DNA of 64,000 nucleotides from Edaphobacter flagellatus. GTDB lineage: Bacteria; Acidobacteriota; Terriglobia; Terriglobales; Acidobacteriaceae. Every line of letters starts with the position of its first letter. Position 1 is the first letter of the stretch. The notes below the pieces were generated by a model that was not told the origin of the DNA, did no database searches, and saw only the letters and a list, made by a program, of their open reading frames with translations. The position numbers and the translations under genes are program-made. The stretch is taken from contig NZ_CP073697.1 in NCBI RefSeq assembly GCF_025264665.1, positions 3,453,501-3,517,500 of the forward strand, read 5' to 3'. Positions 29,462 to 39,467 of the stretch are shown one piece after another.

Positions 29462-30712
29462 ATGACAATTTCAGAGTTGAAGGAACACAATATCGCCGAG
29501 CTGGGCAAGCTGGCCCGCGGGCTGGACATTCAAGGCACGAGCGGCCTTCGTAAACAGGACCTGATCTTCAAGATTCTGCAGGCGCAGAGCGAGAAGGAAG
29601 GCCACATCTTCGCCGAGGGCGTGCTGGAGATTCTGCCTGACGGCTATGGCTTCCTCCGTTCTCCGGACTACAACTACCTGCCTGGTCCCGATGACATTTA
29701 TGTTTCGCCGTCGCAGATCCGCAAGTTCGACCTGAAGACGGGCGACACGATCTCGGGCAACGTCCGTCCTCCGCATGAGGGCGAGAAGTACTTTGCACTG
29801 GTGAAGATTGAGGCGATCAACTTTGAGTCGCCGGAAGAGACGCGCAACAAGATTCTGTTCGACAATCTCACCCCGCTTTATCCGCAGGAGCGGCTGAAGA
29901 TGGAGACGGTGCGGGACAACATCTCGGGCCGCGTGATGGACCTGCTGACGCCGATGGGCAAGGGACAGCGTGGTCTGATCGTCGCTCCTCCGCGCACCGG
30001 TAAGACGATGCTGCTGCAGTCGATTGCGAACTCGATTACAGCGAACCACCCGGAGGTGGCGCTGATCGTTCTGCTGATCGACGAGCGTCCGGAAGAAGTG
30101 ACGGATATGCAGCGTTCGGTTAAGGGCGAAGTGATTTCGTCGACATTCGATGAGCCGGCGGCGCGTCACGTCCAGGTGGCCGAGATGGTGATCGAGAAGG
30201 CGAAGCGCCTGGTGGAGCACAAGCGCGACGTGGTGATCCTGCTGGATTCGATTACGCGTCTGGCGCGTGCCTATAACACGATCGTTCCTCCGAGCGGCAA
30301 GGTTCTGTCGGGCGGTGTGGATTCGAATGCGCTGCAGAGACCGAAGCGGTTCTTTGGCGCGGCCCGCAATATCGAAGAGGGCGGTTCGCTGACGATCATC
30401 GCTACGGCGCTGGTCGACACGGGTTCGAGGATGGACGAAGTGATCTTCGAAGAGTTCAAGGGCACGGGTAATTCGGAAGTGATCCTTGACCGCAAGCTGG
30501 TCGACAAGCGTGTGTTCCCGGCGATCGACATTCAGCGCTCGGGTACGCGTAAGGAAGAGCTGCTGATTCCGAAGGAAGATTTGCAGAGGATCTGGGTGCT
30601 GCGTAAGGTGCTGAACCCGCTGAGCCCGGTCGAAGCGATGGAGCTTCTGACGGACAAGCTGGCGAAGACGCGGAACAATTCTGAGTTCCTGCACAATATG
30701 AGCTCGATCTAA
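29462..30712 (+). CDS. rho: Transcription termination factor Rho
   Basis: 416 aa hexameric RNA-dependent ATPase that releases transcripts. Rho_N helix bundle at residues 1-45 ([34 protein letters not shown]), cold-shock-like RNA-binding OB fold at about 50-120 ([22 protein letters not shown] with the RNP1-like [18 protein letters not shown]), then the ATPase: [12 protein letters not shown] (Walker A), [30 protein letters not shown] (Walker B) and KVLSGGVD (Q/R-loop region). Normal length, no insert. Start ATG 29462 follows GCAAGG. An intrinsic terminator follows the gene. Confidence 0.98.
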   Translation: MTISELKEHNIAELGKLARGLDIQGTSGLRKQDLIFKILQAQSEKEGHIFAEGVLEILPDGYGFLRSPDYNYLPGPDDIYVSPSQIRKFDLKTGDTISGNVRPPHEGEKYFALVKIEAINFESPEETRNKILFDNLTPLYPQERLKMETVRDNISGRVMDLLTPMGKGQRGLIVAPPRTGKTMLLQSIANSITANHPEVALIVLLIDERPEEVTDMQRSVKGEVISSTFDEPAARHVQVAEMVIEKAKRLVEHKRDVVILLDSITRLARAYNTIVPPSGKVLSGGVDSNALQRPKRFFGAARNIEEGGSLTIIATALVDTGSRMDEVIFEEFKGTGNSEVILDRKLVDKRVFPAIDIQRSGTRKEELLIPKEDLQRIWVLRKVLNPLSPVEAMELLTDKLAKTRNNSEFLHNMSSI

Positions 30713-30764
30713 GCGAGCCTGACGGTTAATCACCGGGTCCGGGTGGTGCTGGTCCGGTGATGCG

Positions 30765-30792
30765 AGGGCGCAATCCTGAGGGATTGCGCCCT
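30765..30792 (+). terminator. Intrinsic terminator of rho
   Basis: Perfect 12-bp stem AGGGCGCAATCC / GGATTGCGCCCT, loop TGAG, followed by TTGTTTTC. Confidence 0.92.
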
Positions 30793-30966
30793 TTGTTTTC
30801 AAGGTGGTTCGGGCGGACGGTCCCGTTTTGGGAAGAAAATTGAGCAAGGAAGCGGGGATGGCCTATATGGGGTATCGCTCTCTGCTGTCGCGGCGATGTT
30901 CAATGAGATACTCTCCCGAAAACGGCGGGAGTGTGCATTGGATCTATTTTCGCGGAGCTTGTCCTG

Positions 30967-33171
30967 ATGCATGGTTCATACAACTACTATCTGGTAGGAC
31001 TGTCCCTGCTGGTTGCCATGTTCGCGTCGTACACGGCGCTGGATCTGGCAGGGCGGATTCGATCGATCCACGGTGCGGCGTCACGGAAGCGATTGATGTG
31101 GCTTCTGGGGGGCGCGGTCTCGATGGGTCTGGGCATCTGGTCGATGCACTTTATCGGGATGCTTGCGTTCCGGATGCCGATCACGCTGGGCTACGACCCG
31201 TGGATCACCTTCTATTCACTGCTGATCGCGATTGCGATCTCGGGCTTTGCTCTGTACGTCGTCACGCGCGACGATTTGAGCCGTGAACGGTTGGTTGCAG
31301 GCGGCGTGCTGATGGGCCTGGGTGTTGCGGCGATGCACTATACGGGCATGGCGGCGCTGAAGATGCAACCGGAGATTGTCTATACGCCGGGGTTGTTCTG
31401 GACGTCGATTGCGATTGCGGTGGTAGCGTCGTGGGTGGCGCTGTGGATCTCGTTTACGCTGCGTGACGGCAAACAGCACAATGTGCTGCTGAAGCGGTCT
31501 GGAGCAGGCCTGGTGATGGGGCTGGCAATCGCCGGGATGCATTACACGGGCATGAGCGCGGCGATGTTTCAGCATGGGGCGATGTGCGGAGCCGCGATGC
31601 AGGGCGTCAATACGACGTGGCTGGTGGTTACGGTGACGGGGGCGACGCTGGGTGTGCTGTCGGTCACGTTGATCTATTCGATGCTGGATGCGCGGTACGA
31701 TCTGCAGACGTTTCGTCTGGAGGCTTCGCTGGAGGAGGCGAGGCTGCATGCTTCGCTGGCGGATGCGAACGAGAGGCTGCTGGTGATGGCGACGGAGGAC
31801 ATGCTGACGGGGCTACCGAACAGGAGCTCGTTGCTGGAGCGACTTGCAGGTGCGATTGTCGATGCGCAGCGCAGCGGGAGACGGTTTGCGCTGATGTTCA
31901 TGGATCTGGATGGATTCAAGACGGTGAACGATTCGCTGGGACATACGGCCGGAGATCGATTGTTGAAGGCGTTCTCGCGGCAGCTGGTGAGCGCGGTGCG
32001 GTATGAAGATACGGTGGCTCGGCTGAGCGGCGATGAGTTTGTGGTGCTGCTGGAACGGTTTCACATACAGCAGGATGTGACGGCGGTTGCTGAAGGGATT
32101 CTGGACAGGATGCAGCAGGAGTTTGTGATCGAGGGGACTCCGCTGCGTGTGACGGCTTCGATTGGGATTGCGATCTATCCGCAGGACGGCGAGACGGTCG
32201 AAGAGCTGCTGAAGAATGCCGATACGGCGATGTATGAGGCGAAGCATCATGGAAGGAATACGTACCGCTTCTTCCATGCAGGCATGAGCGAGGCGGCGGC
32301 GAGGACGCTGGCGATCCATCGTGGGCTGGCGGAAGCGCTGGAGAAGAACTATCTTGAGCTGCACTTCCAGCCGAAGTTCCGTGGGCCGAACAGAGAGATG
32401 GTCGGCGCGGAGGCGCTGCTGCGCTGGCAGCATCCGGAGCTGGGAGATATTCCTCCGCTGGAGTTCATTCCGGTGGCGGAGCGGACCGGGCAGATTGTGC
32501 CGATGGGGAACTGGGTGGTCCGCGAAGTGTGCCGGCACATCAAAGGATGGAAGCAGGCGCGGCTGCCGCTGGTGAAGATTGCGATCAATCTATCGCAGGA
32601 GCAACTGCGCAGGCCGGACTATGTCGAGCGTGTGCTGGAGATGACGCGTTCGGAGGGCGTGGAGCCGGAGTGGATCATGTTCGAGATTACGGAGACGGTG
32701 GCTATGCGCAATCCGGAGCTGACGACGAACATGATTGCGAGGTTCCAGCAGTCGGGGTTCGATATTGCTGTGGACGATTTTGGGACGGGGTACTCCAGCC
32801 TGGCTTACCTGCAGCAGTTTCGCGTGAAGCAGCTGAAGATCGACCGCTTCTTTACGGAAGGTCTGGATAAGCATGGCCAGGAGGGCGTGGCGATGGTGTC
32901 CGCTATTATTGCGCTCGCTCATGCTCTGGATATGGTGGTGGTGGCCGAAGGCGTGGAGACGCAGACACAGCTATCGCACCTGAAGCATTTGAAGTGCGAT
33001 GAGGTGCAGGGCTTTCTGCTTGCTCCGCCGTTGAGAGCGGAGGAGTTTGAAGCCGTGATGCGGAGTCAGTCGGAAGATGGTGAGAGACGGAATGATGCTA
33101 CGGCATGGAAGAGCGCAGGCATGCGCCACTCGACAGCGCTGTGGCGTCTCTCAACGGGAGAGCGGACCTAA
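30967..33171 (+). CDS. MHYT-GGDEF-EAL cyclic-di-GMP turnover protein
   Basis: 734 aa from ATG 30967 (MHGSYNYYLVGLSLLVAMFA), with GGAG 9 bp upstream; a start at 30931 would add 12 residues before TM1. Seven-helix MHYT sensor at about 1-235 with the three motifs MHFIGM, MHYTGM and MHYTGM, thought to bind a metal and sense diatomic gas or redox state. Then GGDEF (about 275-440; signature LSGDEFVVLLER, the SGDEF variant that is usually active) and EAL (about 455-710; GAEALLRW, INLSQEQLRRP, EITETVAMRN, DDFGTGYSSLAYLQQF, KIDRFF). Both domains look intact, so it may be bifunctional or regulated by the sensor. A short CTCCCG/CGGGAG hairpin lies in its leader (about 30915-30932). Confidence 0.95.
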   Translation: MHGSYNYYLVGLSLLVAMFASYTALDLAGRIRSIHGAASRKRLMWLLGGAVSMGLGIWSMHFIGMLAFRMPITLGYDPWITFYSLLIAIAISGFALYVVTRDDLSRERLVAGGVLMGLGVAAMHYTGMAALKMQPEIVYTPGLFWTSIAIAVVASWVALWISFTLRDGKQHNVLLKRSGAGLVMGLAIAGMHYTGMSAAMFQHGAMCGAAMQGVNTTWLVVTVTGATLGVLSVTLIYSMLDARYDLQTFRLEASLEEARLHASLADANERLLVMATEDMLTGLPNRSSLLERLAGAIVDAQRSGRRFALMFMDLDGFKTVNDSLGHTAGDRLLKAFSRQLVSAVRYEDTVARLSGDEFVVLLERFHIQQDVTAVAEGILDRMQQEFVIEGTPLRVTASIGIAIYPQDGETVEELLKNADTAMYEAKHHGRNTYRFFHAGMSEAAARTLAIHRGLAEALEKNYLELHFQPKFRGPNREMVGAEALLRWQHPELGDIPPLEFIPVAERTGQIVPMGNWVVREVCRHIKGWKQARLPLVKIAINLSQEQLRRPDYVERVLEMTRSEGVEPEWIMFEITETVAMRNPELTTNMIARFQQSGFDIAVDDFGTGYSSLAYLQQFRVKQLKIDRFFTEGLDKHGQEGVAMVSAIIALAHALDMVVVAEGVETQTQLSHLKHLKCDEVQGFLLAPPLRAEEFEAVMRSQSEDGERRNDATAWKSAGMRHSTALWRLSTGERT

Positions 33172-33180
33172 GACATAAAA

Positions 33181-33213
33181 AACTGCGCGACTCAGTCGTC
33201 GAGTCGCGCAGTT
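33181..33213. terminator. Terminator between the c-di-GMP gene and the SDR gene
   Basis: AACTGCGCGACTC / GAGTCGCGCAGTT, 13-bp stem with a 7-base loop, flanked by A6 on the left, which gives a T-run on the minus strand, and by TTGAGG on the right. Strongest for the minus-strand SDR gene. Confidence 0.88.
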
Positions 33214-33231
33214 TGAGGGATATGGGAAGAC

Positions 33232-33981
33232 TTAGCGGTAGCCGCCGGACGCCACGAGTGTTTCTCCCGTGAGCCAGCCCGAATCATCGGAAGCCAGGAA
33301 GACTGCGAGAGGTGTGATATCGCTGACCTGGCCGATGCGGCCGAGTGGCGTCTGCGCCACAATGTTCTTCTCAAAATCAGTGCCAAGGATTCCCATGGCC
33401 TGAACACCTTCGGTTTCAACCGCACCCGGGTTGATGGCATTGACCCGAATCTTCTGTGGGCCAAGTTCCTTGGAGAGAACCCGTGTGATGGAATCGACCG
33501 CTGCCTTGGTGCCGGTGTAGATGGCACTTGTCGGCAGGTTGATGGAGGTTACGGCCGAACTGATGTTGATGATGTTTCCGCCTTCCGGTCCGAAGTATTT
33601 GACCGATTCGCGTATGGCGGAGAGAAGGCCGAGAACGTTTGTATTGAACTGACGATGGAACTGCTCGTCGGTGAACTGGCCGATGGGAGCAAATTCATAG
33701 ACACCAGCATTGTTGACGAGGATGTCGAGCTTCCCAAAGGCTTTCTTCGTTTCTGCGAAGATGCGCTGGATGTCGGAAGCCTGGGCGACATCTCCCTGCA
33801 CGGCGATGGCCTTGCCGCCAATTTGGGTGATCTCGGCGACGACCTTGTCGGCACCCTCTTTGCTGGAGGCGTAATTGACGACGACAGAGGCGCCTTCCTT
33901 CGCCAAACCCTTCGCGATATCCGCTCCTATGCCCTTGGAGGCTCCCGTGACGATAGCGACTTTTCCTGCAAGCTTGCTCAT
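33232..33981 (-). CDS. Short-chain dehydrogenase/reductase
   Basis: 249 aa from ATG 33981 (MSKLAGKVAIVTGASKGIGADIAKGLAKEGA), with GGGAAG 5 bp upstream; a longer frame to 34056 is not needed. Classical SDR: TGASKGIG (NAD(P) binding), DILVNNAGVYEF, ISSAVTSINLPTSAIYTGTKAAVD (Ser, YxxxK) and VNAINPGAVETEG. It ends DSGWLTGETLVASGGYR, typical of the glucose 1-dehydrogenase/3-oxoacyl-reductase branch. Substrate cannot be assigned. Divergent from the exporter across about 250 bp. Confidence 0.93.
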   Translation of the reverse strand: MSKLAGKVAIVTGASKGIGADIAKGLAKEGASVVVNYASSKEGADKVVAEITQIGGKAIAVQGDVAQASDIQRIFAETKKAFGKLDILVNNAGVYEFAPIGQFTDEQFHRQFNTNVLGLLSAIRESVKYFGPEGGNIINISSAVTSINLPTSAIYTGTKAAVDSITRVLSKELGPQKIRVNAINPGAVETEGVQAMGILGTDFEKNIVAQTPLGRIGQVSDITPLAVFLASDDSGWLTGETLVASGGYR

Positions 33982-34229
33982 GTTTCTTCCCTCATTTCTC
34001 ATTGCCATAATTCGACAAACGTCTAATTGATGAGGGCATGGAGAAAAAGGATTCAACAGATGTCGGAATTATGCAGCTTCTTTTTAGGGGGCGATCTGGA
34101 AAGACGGAATCCGTGAATCCTGCACGTGGACGGGATAATCTGATGTGTACAACATCCGAGTGAGTGGAGTTTTCTCGCTCGTTCCTTTTTGTTCGCCAAC
34201 CTGACGCTACAAAACCGAAAGCTAAATTT

Positions 34230-35447
34230 ATGAAATCTCCCCACCGCAGCCGTGCGTGGATTATCTTTCTGCTCGGTCTGCTGAGTGTCGTCACTCCATT
34301 TGCGATCGATATGTATCTTCCGGCGTTCTCGCGGGTTGCGAGCGAGCTGGGGACGACGACCTCGGTCATCGCACTGTCTTTGTCGAGCTACTTTATCGGA
34401 TTTGCTTTGGGGCAGATTCTGTATGGGCCGTTGCTGGATCGGTTTGGCAGGAAACGGCCGCTCTATGTGGGCCTGGCGCTTTATATCGTTGCTTCGGCCG
34501 GATGTGCGATGGCGGGGAGTGTGCATGCGCTGATCGTGCTGCGCTTTGTGCAGGCGATTGGAGGATGCGCGGCGCAGGTGGCGGCGCTGGCGATGGTGCG
34601 CGACTTCTTTCATGCGAAGGAGAGCGCGCGGATTTTCTCGCTGCTGTTTCTCATTATCGGAGTTTCTCCGCTGCTGGCACCGACGATCGGAAGCGCATTG
34701 GTTTCTGCCGTTGGATGGAGATGGATATTCGCAATTCTTGGCGCGTATGCGCTGGTGACGCTTGCGCTGATCTTTGCGTTGCTGCCTGAAGGACATACGC
34801 CGGATGCTTCGATCTCACTGAAGCCGAAGCCGATTCTTGAGGTGTTCTGGTTCATCCTGAAGGAGCCGCAGTTCTGCACGTATGCGCTTGCGGGGGCATT
34901 TTCGTTTGCGGGGCTGTTTGCCTTTGTTTCCGGCTCGCCGATTTTGTTTATGGATGGCTACCACCTGAGCACGAAGGCCTTTGGGCTGGTGTTTGCCGTG
35001 CTGGTGATGGGGTTTATAGGCGGCAACCAGGTAAATGTGTTTCTGCTCAAAAGCTTCAGCAGCCAGCAGATCTTTTTCTACGCGTTGCTGTTTCAGGTAG
35101 CTGTGGGAGCTGTCCTGTTTGCGGGAACGTATGCGCATCTGTTCGGTCTGCCGGGCATGATGGTGCTGTTCTTCTTCTTCCTGCTGTCGATCGGGCTGAC
35201 GTATCCGAATGCGGCTGCGCTTGGGATGGCGCCGTTCTCGCGCGATGCGGGCAGTGCTTCGGCCCTGCTTGGATTTCTACAGGCGGGGACGGGGTCGCTG
35301 ATCTCGACGGGGATAGGCGTGTTGGGGGCTTCGTGGATTGTGACGCTGCTCTCGTCAAGTGCGCTGGCGGCGTTGCTGATTCTTCTGGTGGGAAGGACCA
35401 GAATCGTGGAGATTGCAGAGGCGGAGAGCGTGACGGTGGCGCATTGA
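34230..35447 (+). CDS. MFS multidrug exporter, Bcr/CflA type
   Basis: 405 aa from ATG 34230 (MKSPHRSRAWIIFLLGLLSVVTPFAIDMYLPAF); a GTG at 34164 would add 22 polar residues and the Shine-Dalgarno of either start is poor. Twelve hydrophobic helices; ALGQILYGPLLDRFGRKRPLYVG is the loop 2-3 motif of Bcr/CflA exporters and TPFAIDMYLPAF the matching TM1 signature. ARIFSLLFLIIGVSPLLAPTIGSAL is the TM5 region. A proton-driven drug or small-molecule exporter; substrate unknown. Its stop lies 6 bp from that of the convergent chemoreceptor gene. Confidence 0.92.
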   Translation: MKSPHRSRAWIIFLLGLLSVVTPFAIDMYLPAFSRVASELGTTTSVIALSLSSYFIGFALGQILYGPLLDRFGRKRPLYVGLALYIVASAGCAMAGSVHALIVLRFVQAIGGCAAQVAALAMVRDFFHAKESARIFSLLFLIIGVSPLLAPTIGSALVSAVGWRWIFAILGAYALVTLALIFALLPEGHTPDASISLKPKPILEVFWFILKEPQFCTYALAGAFSFAGLFAFVSGSPILFMDGYHLSTKAFGLVFAVLVMGFIGGNQVNVFLLKSFSSQQIFFYALLFQVAVGAVLFAGTYAHLFGLPGMMVLFFFFLLSIGLTYPNAAALGMAPFSRDAGSASALLGFLQAGTGSLISTGIGVLGASWIVTLLSSSALAALLILLVGRTRIVEIAEAESVTVAH

Positions 35448-35464
35448 GCCTGCTCAGCAGGCTT
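35448..35464. terminator. Small hairpin across two convergent gene ends
   Basis: AGCCTG CTCAG CAGGCT spans the gap between the exporter stop and the last codons of the chemoreceptor gene. The stem is short and no U-tract follows on either strand, so its terminator role is uncertain. Confidence 0.35.
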
Positions 35465-36791
35465 CGATGCGTTTGAGTGCGCGGTAGACCTCTTCGATCT
35501 GCGCGGCCTGATGTTCGCTGGCTTCGCGCATGGAGACGACCATGCTGGCGACTTCGTTGATGGAGCCTGCGAGCTCGCTCATGGTGTTGCCAGCAGTACG
35601 GGCAAGCACAGAGCCGTTTTGGATCTCCTGCCCTGCGTTGTCGATCAGGCCCTTGATATCGCTGGCAGAATTGGCGCTGCGCTGCGCGAGTGTGCGTACT
35701 TCGTCGGCGACCACGGCGAAGCCGCGTCCATGAACGCCGACGCGTGCGGCTTCGATGGCTGCGTTCAGTGCGAGGAGATTGGTGCGTGAGGCGATGTCGT
35801 CGATGACGAGTACGATGTCGGCGATCTGACGCGACATGCTGGAGATGGTATCCATCGTGGTGACGACATCGGTGACGGCGGTCGCACTCCGTGTGGCGGC
35901 CTGCGATGCCGTGGTGGAGCGCGCGTTGGCCTGACGGGCACGCTCGGCGTGTTCGAGGACACTCTCGGAGAGCTGGCGGGCGGCAGCCTGCAGGCTTTGC
36001 GTGGCTTCGACGCGTTCGGTGATATCCATTGCGTATTTGATGATGCGGAAGGGCCGCCCGGAAGAGTCAAGGATGGGGTTATAGGTGGCTTGAATCCAGA
36101 CGGAGCGGCCGTTTTTGCCGAGGCGCTTGTACTGACCGAAGTCGTATTCTCCGCTGCGAAGCTTCTCCCAGAAGTGACGGTATTCAGCACTGGAGCGATG
36201 CGCGGGATCGACGAAGATACTGTGGTGCTGGCCTTTGATTTCGGCGAGAGAGTAGCCGAGGGCGTGGAGAAAGTTTTCGTTGGCATCGATGATGTGGCCA
36301 TCCAGGTCGAACTCGATGACGGCCTGTGCTTTATGGAGCGCGCTGATCTGCGAGTGAATGTAGGCGACGTGCTGGCGTTCGTCTGTGACGTCGACAGCGA
36401 ACTTGATGACTTTTTGCGGGCGCCCCATTGTGTCGAGGACGGGAGTGTAGGTGGCCTGAATCCAGGCGGTTCGTCCGTTTTTGCCGATGCGCTTGTACTG
36501 GCCGGCGTTATGTTCGCCGCGGCGGAGTTTTTCCCAGAAGCGACGGTATTCGTCGCTTGCGCGCTGGGCAGGGTCGATGAAGATGTTGTGATGCTGGCCT
36601 TTGATTTCGGCGAGCGAATAGCCAAGCGTGTTCAGGAAGTTCTGATTGGCGTGGAGGATCGTTCCATCGAGAGAAAACTCGGCTATGGCCTGCGTCTTGT
36701 CGAGAGCCGAGTAGATGCTGTTGAGCTCGGACAGTTGCTGGTCGAGGACGCTGGTTTGTGTTGTGGGACGTTGACGGAGTGCGAAGGCCAT
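35454..36791 (-). CDS. Soluble double-PAS methyl-accepting chemotaxis protein (BdlA-like)
   Basis: 445 aa, no membrane segment. Two PAS domains (about residues 30-140 and 152-262) are near-copies: both contain [12 protein letters not shown], the FWEKLR segment, the QYKR/GKNGR segment and WIQATY, followed by DVTDER or DITERV. A shortened MCP signalling domain (about 265-445) has the hairpin tip [20 protein letters not shown] and [23 protein letters not shown]. This is the layout of Pseudomonas BdlA/Aer-like cytoplasmic receptors, which report redox or biofilm-dispersal cues. No che genes are in the window. Its neighbour two genes away is a c-di-GMP enzyme, in keeping with but not proving a dispersal circuit. 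Confidence 0.9.
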   Translation of the reverse strand: MAFALRQRPTTQTSVLDQQLSELNSIYSALDKTQAIAEFSLDGTILHANQNFLNTLGYSLAEIKGQHHNIFIDPAQRASDEYRRFWEKLRRGEHNAGQYKRIGKNGRTAWIQATYTPVLDTMGRPQKVIKFAVDVTDERQHVAYIHSQISALHKAQAVIEFDLDGHIIDANENFLHALGYSLAEIKGQHHSIFVDPAHRSSAEYRHFWEKLRSGEYDFGQYKRLGKNGRSVWIQATYNPILDSSGRPFRIIKYAMDITERVEATQSLQAAARQLSESVLEHAERARQANARSTTASQAATRSATAVTDVVTTMDTISSMSRQIADIVLVIDDIASRTNLLALNAAIEAARVGVHGRGFAVVADEVRTLAQRSANSASDIKGLIDNAGQEIQNGSVLARTAGNTMSELAGSINEVASMVVSMREASEHQAAQIEEVYRALKRIEAC

Positions 36792-36937
36792 AATCTCTCC
36801 CTGCGAAATGTGACAGGAAGGTTATCGGCGTTTGTTCCGGAGCGATGAAGGGATGGAATGGATTCTTCGCAGAATGAGAAAGCTTTAATCCCAGGTCGGG
36901 AAGGCCGGAGTACCTCCGAGTGGTCGTTCGCGTAAAC

Positions 36938-37519
36938 CTATCGCGCGAGGTAAGTCTCGATGACCTTGAGGAACTGCGCAAGCCACGCGGGATGTGCCGG
37001 CCACGCCGGGCCGGTGACGAGGTTGCCATCGGTGATGGCCTCGGTGACGGCGAGTGGGACGAAGGTGGCTCCAGCTAATTCGACCTCGGGTGCGCAGGCG
37101 GGGTAGGCGTTGACGCGCTTGCCTGCGATGACGCGAGCAGCGGCGAGCAGTTGCGGTCCGTGGCAGAGCGCGGCGATCGGTTTGTTCGAGCTGTCGAAGA
37201 AGCGGATGATCTCGAGCACACGCGGATTGAGACGGAGATATTCGGGAGCGCGGCCACCGGGAATGACAAGAGCATCGTAGTCCTCGGGCCTGATGTCATC
37301 GAAGGCAGCGTTGAGGGTGAAGTTGTGCCCGGGCTTTTCGGAGTAGGTCTGATCGCCTTCGAAGTCGTGAATGGCGGTGCGCACATGGTCGCCTGACTTC
37401 TTGTTGGGGCATACGGCATGGACGATATGGCCCACCATCTGGAGCGCCTGAAAAGGGACCATGATCTCGTAGTCTTCGACGTAGTCTCCGGCGAGGAGAA
37501 GAATCTTTGCGGGCTTCAT
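36938..37519 (-). CDS. DJ-1/PfpI-family protein
   Basis: 193 aa from ATG 37519 ([26 protein letters not shown]); the frame is open further upstream but that part overlaps the riboflavin synthase gene. Class-I glutamine-amidotransferase-like fold with the nucleophile elbow [15 protein letters not shown] (Cys) and the Glu-bearing [21 protein letters not shown] matches the PfpI oligomer interface. Members act as glyoxalase/deglycase-type enzymes or chaperone/proteases; the actual activity is unresolved. It lies 22 bp after ribE on the same strand and may be co-transcribed with ribD-ribE. Confidence 0.92.
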   Translation of the reverse strand: MKPAKILLLAGDYVEDYEIMVPFQALQMVGHIVHAVCPNKKSGDHVRTAIHDFEGDQTYSEKPGHNFTLNAAFDDIRPEDYDALVIPGGRAPEYLRLNPRVLEIIRFFDSSNKPIAALCHGPQLLAAARVIAGKRVNAYPACAPEVELAGATFVPLAVTEAITDGNLVTGPAWPAHPAWLAQFLKVIETYLAR

Positions 37520-37541
37520 GGATGCGCCTTTCGTTTTGGGC

Positions 37542-38207
37542 TTAGTAGCCGTTGGCGATGAGGTACCGCTCGGTAAGCTCGAAGGTATCGGACTTTCCGT
37601 TTTGCCGTTCGGCGTATTTGCTGAGGACGTCGACCTCGATGTTGAGTGCATCGCCAGGCGAGAGTGTGCGCAGGCTGGTCGCTGCGTAGGTGTGCGGAAT
37701 GATGGCGATCTCGACCTCGTTGCCGCGAATGGCTGCAACGGTAAGCGAGATGCCTTCGACGGTGATGGAGCCCTTTTCGACGACGTAGCGGGTGAGCGCG
37801 TCGGGGATGAGGAAGCGCAGGCGGTAGTCGGTGGTCTCGGTATCGGCGGTAAGCGGTGTCAGCGAGACGAGCGTTGCCGTGGCGTCGACGTGGCCCTGGA
37901 CGACGTGGCCACCGAGCGGAGACCCGGCGGGCGTGGGTAGCTCGAGGTTGACGACGGTGTCGGCCTTGAGGCGCGCGAGCGTGGTGCGGGAGATGGTCTC
38001 GACGGCGAGGTCGGCGGAGAAGCGTGGCGGGAAGGCGTGCGGCTCGATGTCGAGTGCGGTGAGACAGACTCCGCTGACGGCGACGGAGTCGCCTGTATTG
38101 AGGCGGCTGACGAGTCCGCCCGGAGCTCCGATAGTAATGCGAGTGACGCCAGCATGCGGCGTGACGCAGAGGACGGTGCCGGTGGTTTCAATCAGGCCGG
38201 TGAACAT
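37542..38207 (-). CDS. ribE: Riboflavin synthase, alpha chain
   Basis: 221 aa, start ATG 38207. Dismutates two 6,7-dimethyl-8-ribityllumazines to riboflavin. Two tandem lumazine-binding barrels: residues 1-97 ([37 protein letters not shown] as [14 protein letters not shown]) and 98-200 ([30 protein letters not shown]). Normal length. Lies 39 bp downstream of ribD on the same strand. No FMN riboswitch is recognisable before either gene, and ribA/B/H are not in the window. Confidence 0.96.
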   Translation of the reverse strand: MFTGLIETTGTVLCVTPHAGVTRITIGAPGGLVSRLNTGDSVAVSGVCLTALDIEPHAFPPRFSADLAVETISRTTLARLKADTVVNLELPTPAGSPLGGHVVQGHVDATATLVSLTPLTADTETTDYRLRFLIPDALTRYVVEKGSITVEGISLTVAAIRGNEVEIAIIPHTYAATSLRTLSPGDALNIEVDVLSKYAERQNGKSDTFELTERYLIANGY

Positions 38208-38246
38208 AGATACAGGGTACTAGGGAATGGGGAGGCGATGGAACGG

Positions 38247-39404
38247 CTATTCCGCGGGCCAGGGGTTGTGGATGTAGCCGGTGATGCAGGTATCGGGCCC
38301 GTATGTTGTTGTTGAGGAACGCAGGAGCGACTGCTCGAAGATGGATACGGCTTCGATGCCGTTGGCGAAGGGAAGTGCCTGCTCGCCGAGAGTTTCGGTG
38401 GAGTGGAAGAGGATGGCTTTGTCGACAAGGTTCTGATCGAGAAAGGCTCCGTTGAGGTCGGAGCCTGCTTCGAGAAGAACACTGAGGATTTTGCGCTTGG
38501 TGAGCAGAGCCAGTGCCGCGGGTAAAGAGAGGCGGCCTGCGTGTTCCGGAATCACGGCGACTTCGACGCCTTCAGCCGTTAGGGCCTCGCGATGATAGGC
38601 GGGCGCGTCGGAGCTGGTGAGGACGAGCAGATCCTTGTTGGCTGATCGGACGAGCTGCGAGTTGCGCGGAATGCGCAGGTGCGTGTCGAGCACGACGCGA
38701 AGCAGCGGGCGGCGGCGCGGATGTCCGCTGCGATCGGTGAGCAGGGGATTGTCGGCGAGCACGGTGCCGATGCCGGTGAGGATTGCGTCGGAGGCATGAC
38801 GGAGGCGCTGTACCTCGGCTCGCGCGGCGGGGCCGGTGATCCAGTGAGGCTGATCGGGGAGTCGCGATGCGGAAGGCGGCGCGAGCTTGTTGTCGGCGGA
38901 GAGCGCGGCTTTGAGGGTCACGAAGGGCGTGTGCGTACGGATGAAGTGGGCGAAGGCTTCGTTGATGTCACGCGCCTGCTGCTGGAGAACGCCGATGGCG
39001 ACGTCGATGTTGGCATCGCGCAGTTTTTGAATGCCGCGTCCGGAGACGAGAGGATTGGGGTCGGTCGTGGCTACGACGCAGCGTGCGATGCCTGCGGCAA
39101 TAAGCGCGTCGGCGCAAGGGCCGGTACGTCCGTGGTGGCTGCAGGGCTCAAGCGTGACGTAGGCCGTTGCTCCTGCCGAAGAGAGATTTTTCGCTGCGAT
39201 CTGCTTGAGGGCGACGATTTCGGCATGATCGTAGTTGTCGTAGAGATGCGCGCCTTCGCCGAGCAGTTCTCCATGCCTGACGATGACGCAGCCTACCTGA
39301 GGATTGGGGCTGGCGAGGGCAGTCGTCTTTGCGGCGAACTCAAGGGCCCGCCGCATGAAGAACTCGTCCTGCGCGATACCAGTGCTTAAAGAGATAGCGG
39401 CCAT
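38247..39404 (-). CDS. ribD: Bifunctional deaminase/reductase RibD
   Basis: 385 aa, start ATG 39404. Steps two and three of riboflavin synthesis: deamination of the pyrimidine then NADPH-dependent reduction of the ribose. N-terminal cytidine-deaminase-like zinc domain (about 12-160: FMRRALEFAA, ASPNPQVGCVIV, YDHAEIVAL with the His-Ala-Glu site, LEPCSHHGRTGPCADAL with the two zinc Cys) and C-terminal reductase (about 165-380: TPFVTLKAALSADNKLA, ILTGIGTVLADNPLLTDR, LLEAGSDLNGAFL). Complete for both activities. The S41 protease gene starts the same-strand run upstream of it at lower position 39468-41090, with 63 bp between. Confidence 0.96.
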   Translation of the reverse strand: MAAISLSTGIAQDEFFMRRALEFAAKTTALASPNPQVGCVIVRHGELLGEGAHLYDNYDHAEIVALKQIAAKNLSSAGATAYVTLEPCSHHGRTGPCADALIAAGIARCVVATTDPNPLVSGRGIQKLRDANIDVAIGVLQQQARDINEAFAHFIRTHTPFVTLKAALSADNKLAPPSASRLPDQPHWITGPAARAEVQRLRHASDAILTGIGTVLADNPLLTDRSGHPRRRPLLRVVLDTHLRIPRNSQLVRSANKDLLVLTSSDAPAYHREALTAEGVEVAVIPEHAGRLSLPAALALLTKRKILSVLLEAGSDLNGAFLDQNLVDKAILFHSTETLGEQALPFANGIEAVSIFEQSLLRSSTTTYGPDTCITGYIHNPWPAE

Positions 39405-39467
39405 GCTCTGTTTGAGGATAGCGCGTGGCCGCAGGGAAATGCTTGTTTAGCGATTCACCAAAGGGAT

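Noticed and set aside
30913..30932. Small hairpin before the c-di-GMP gene as a GEMM riboswitch
   Set aside because: Only a short CTCCCG/CGGGAG stem is present; the conserved GEMM core and tetraloop receptor are absent.
37520..37738. N-terminal extension of the DJ-1/PfpI frame
   Set aside because: It overlaps the riboflavin synthase coding region, is Ser/Thr/Pro-rich and precedes a normal family start at 37519.
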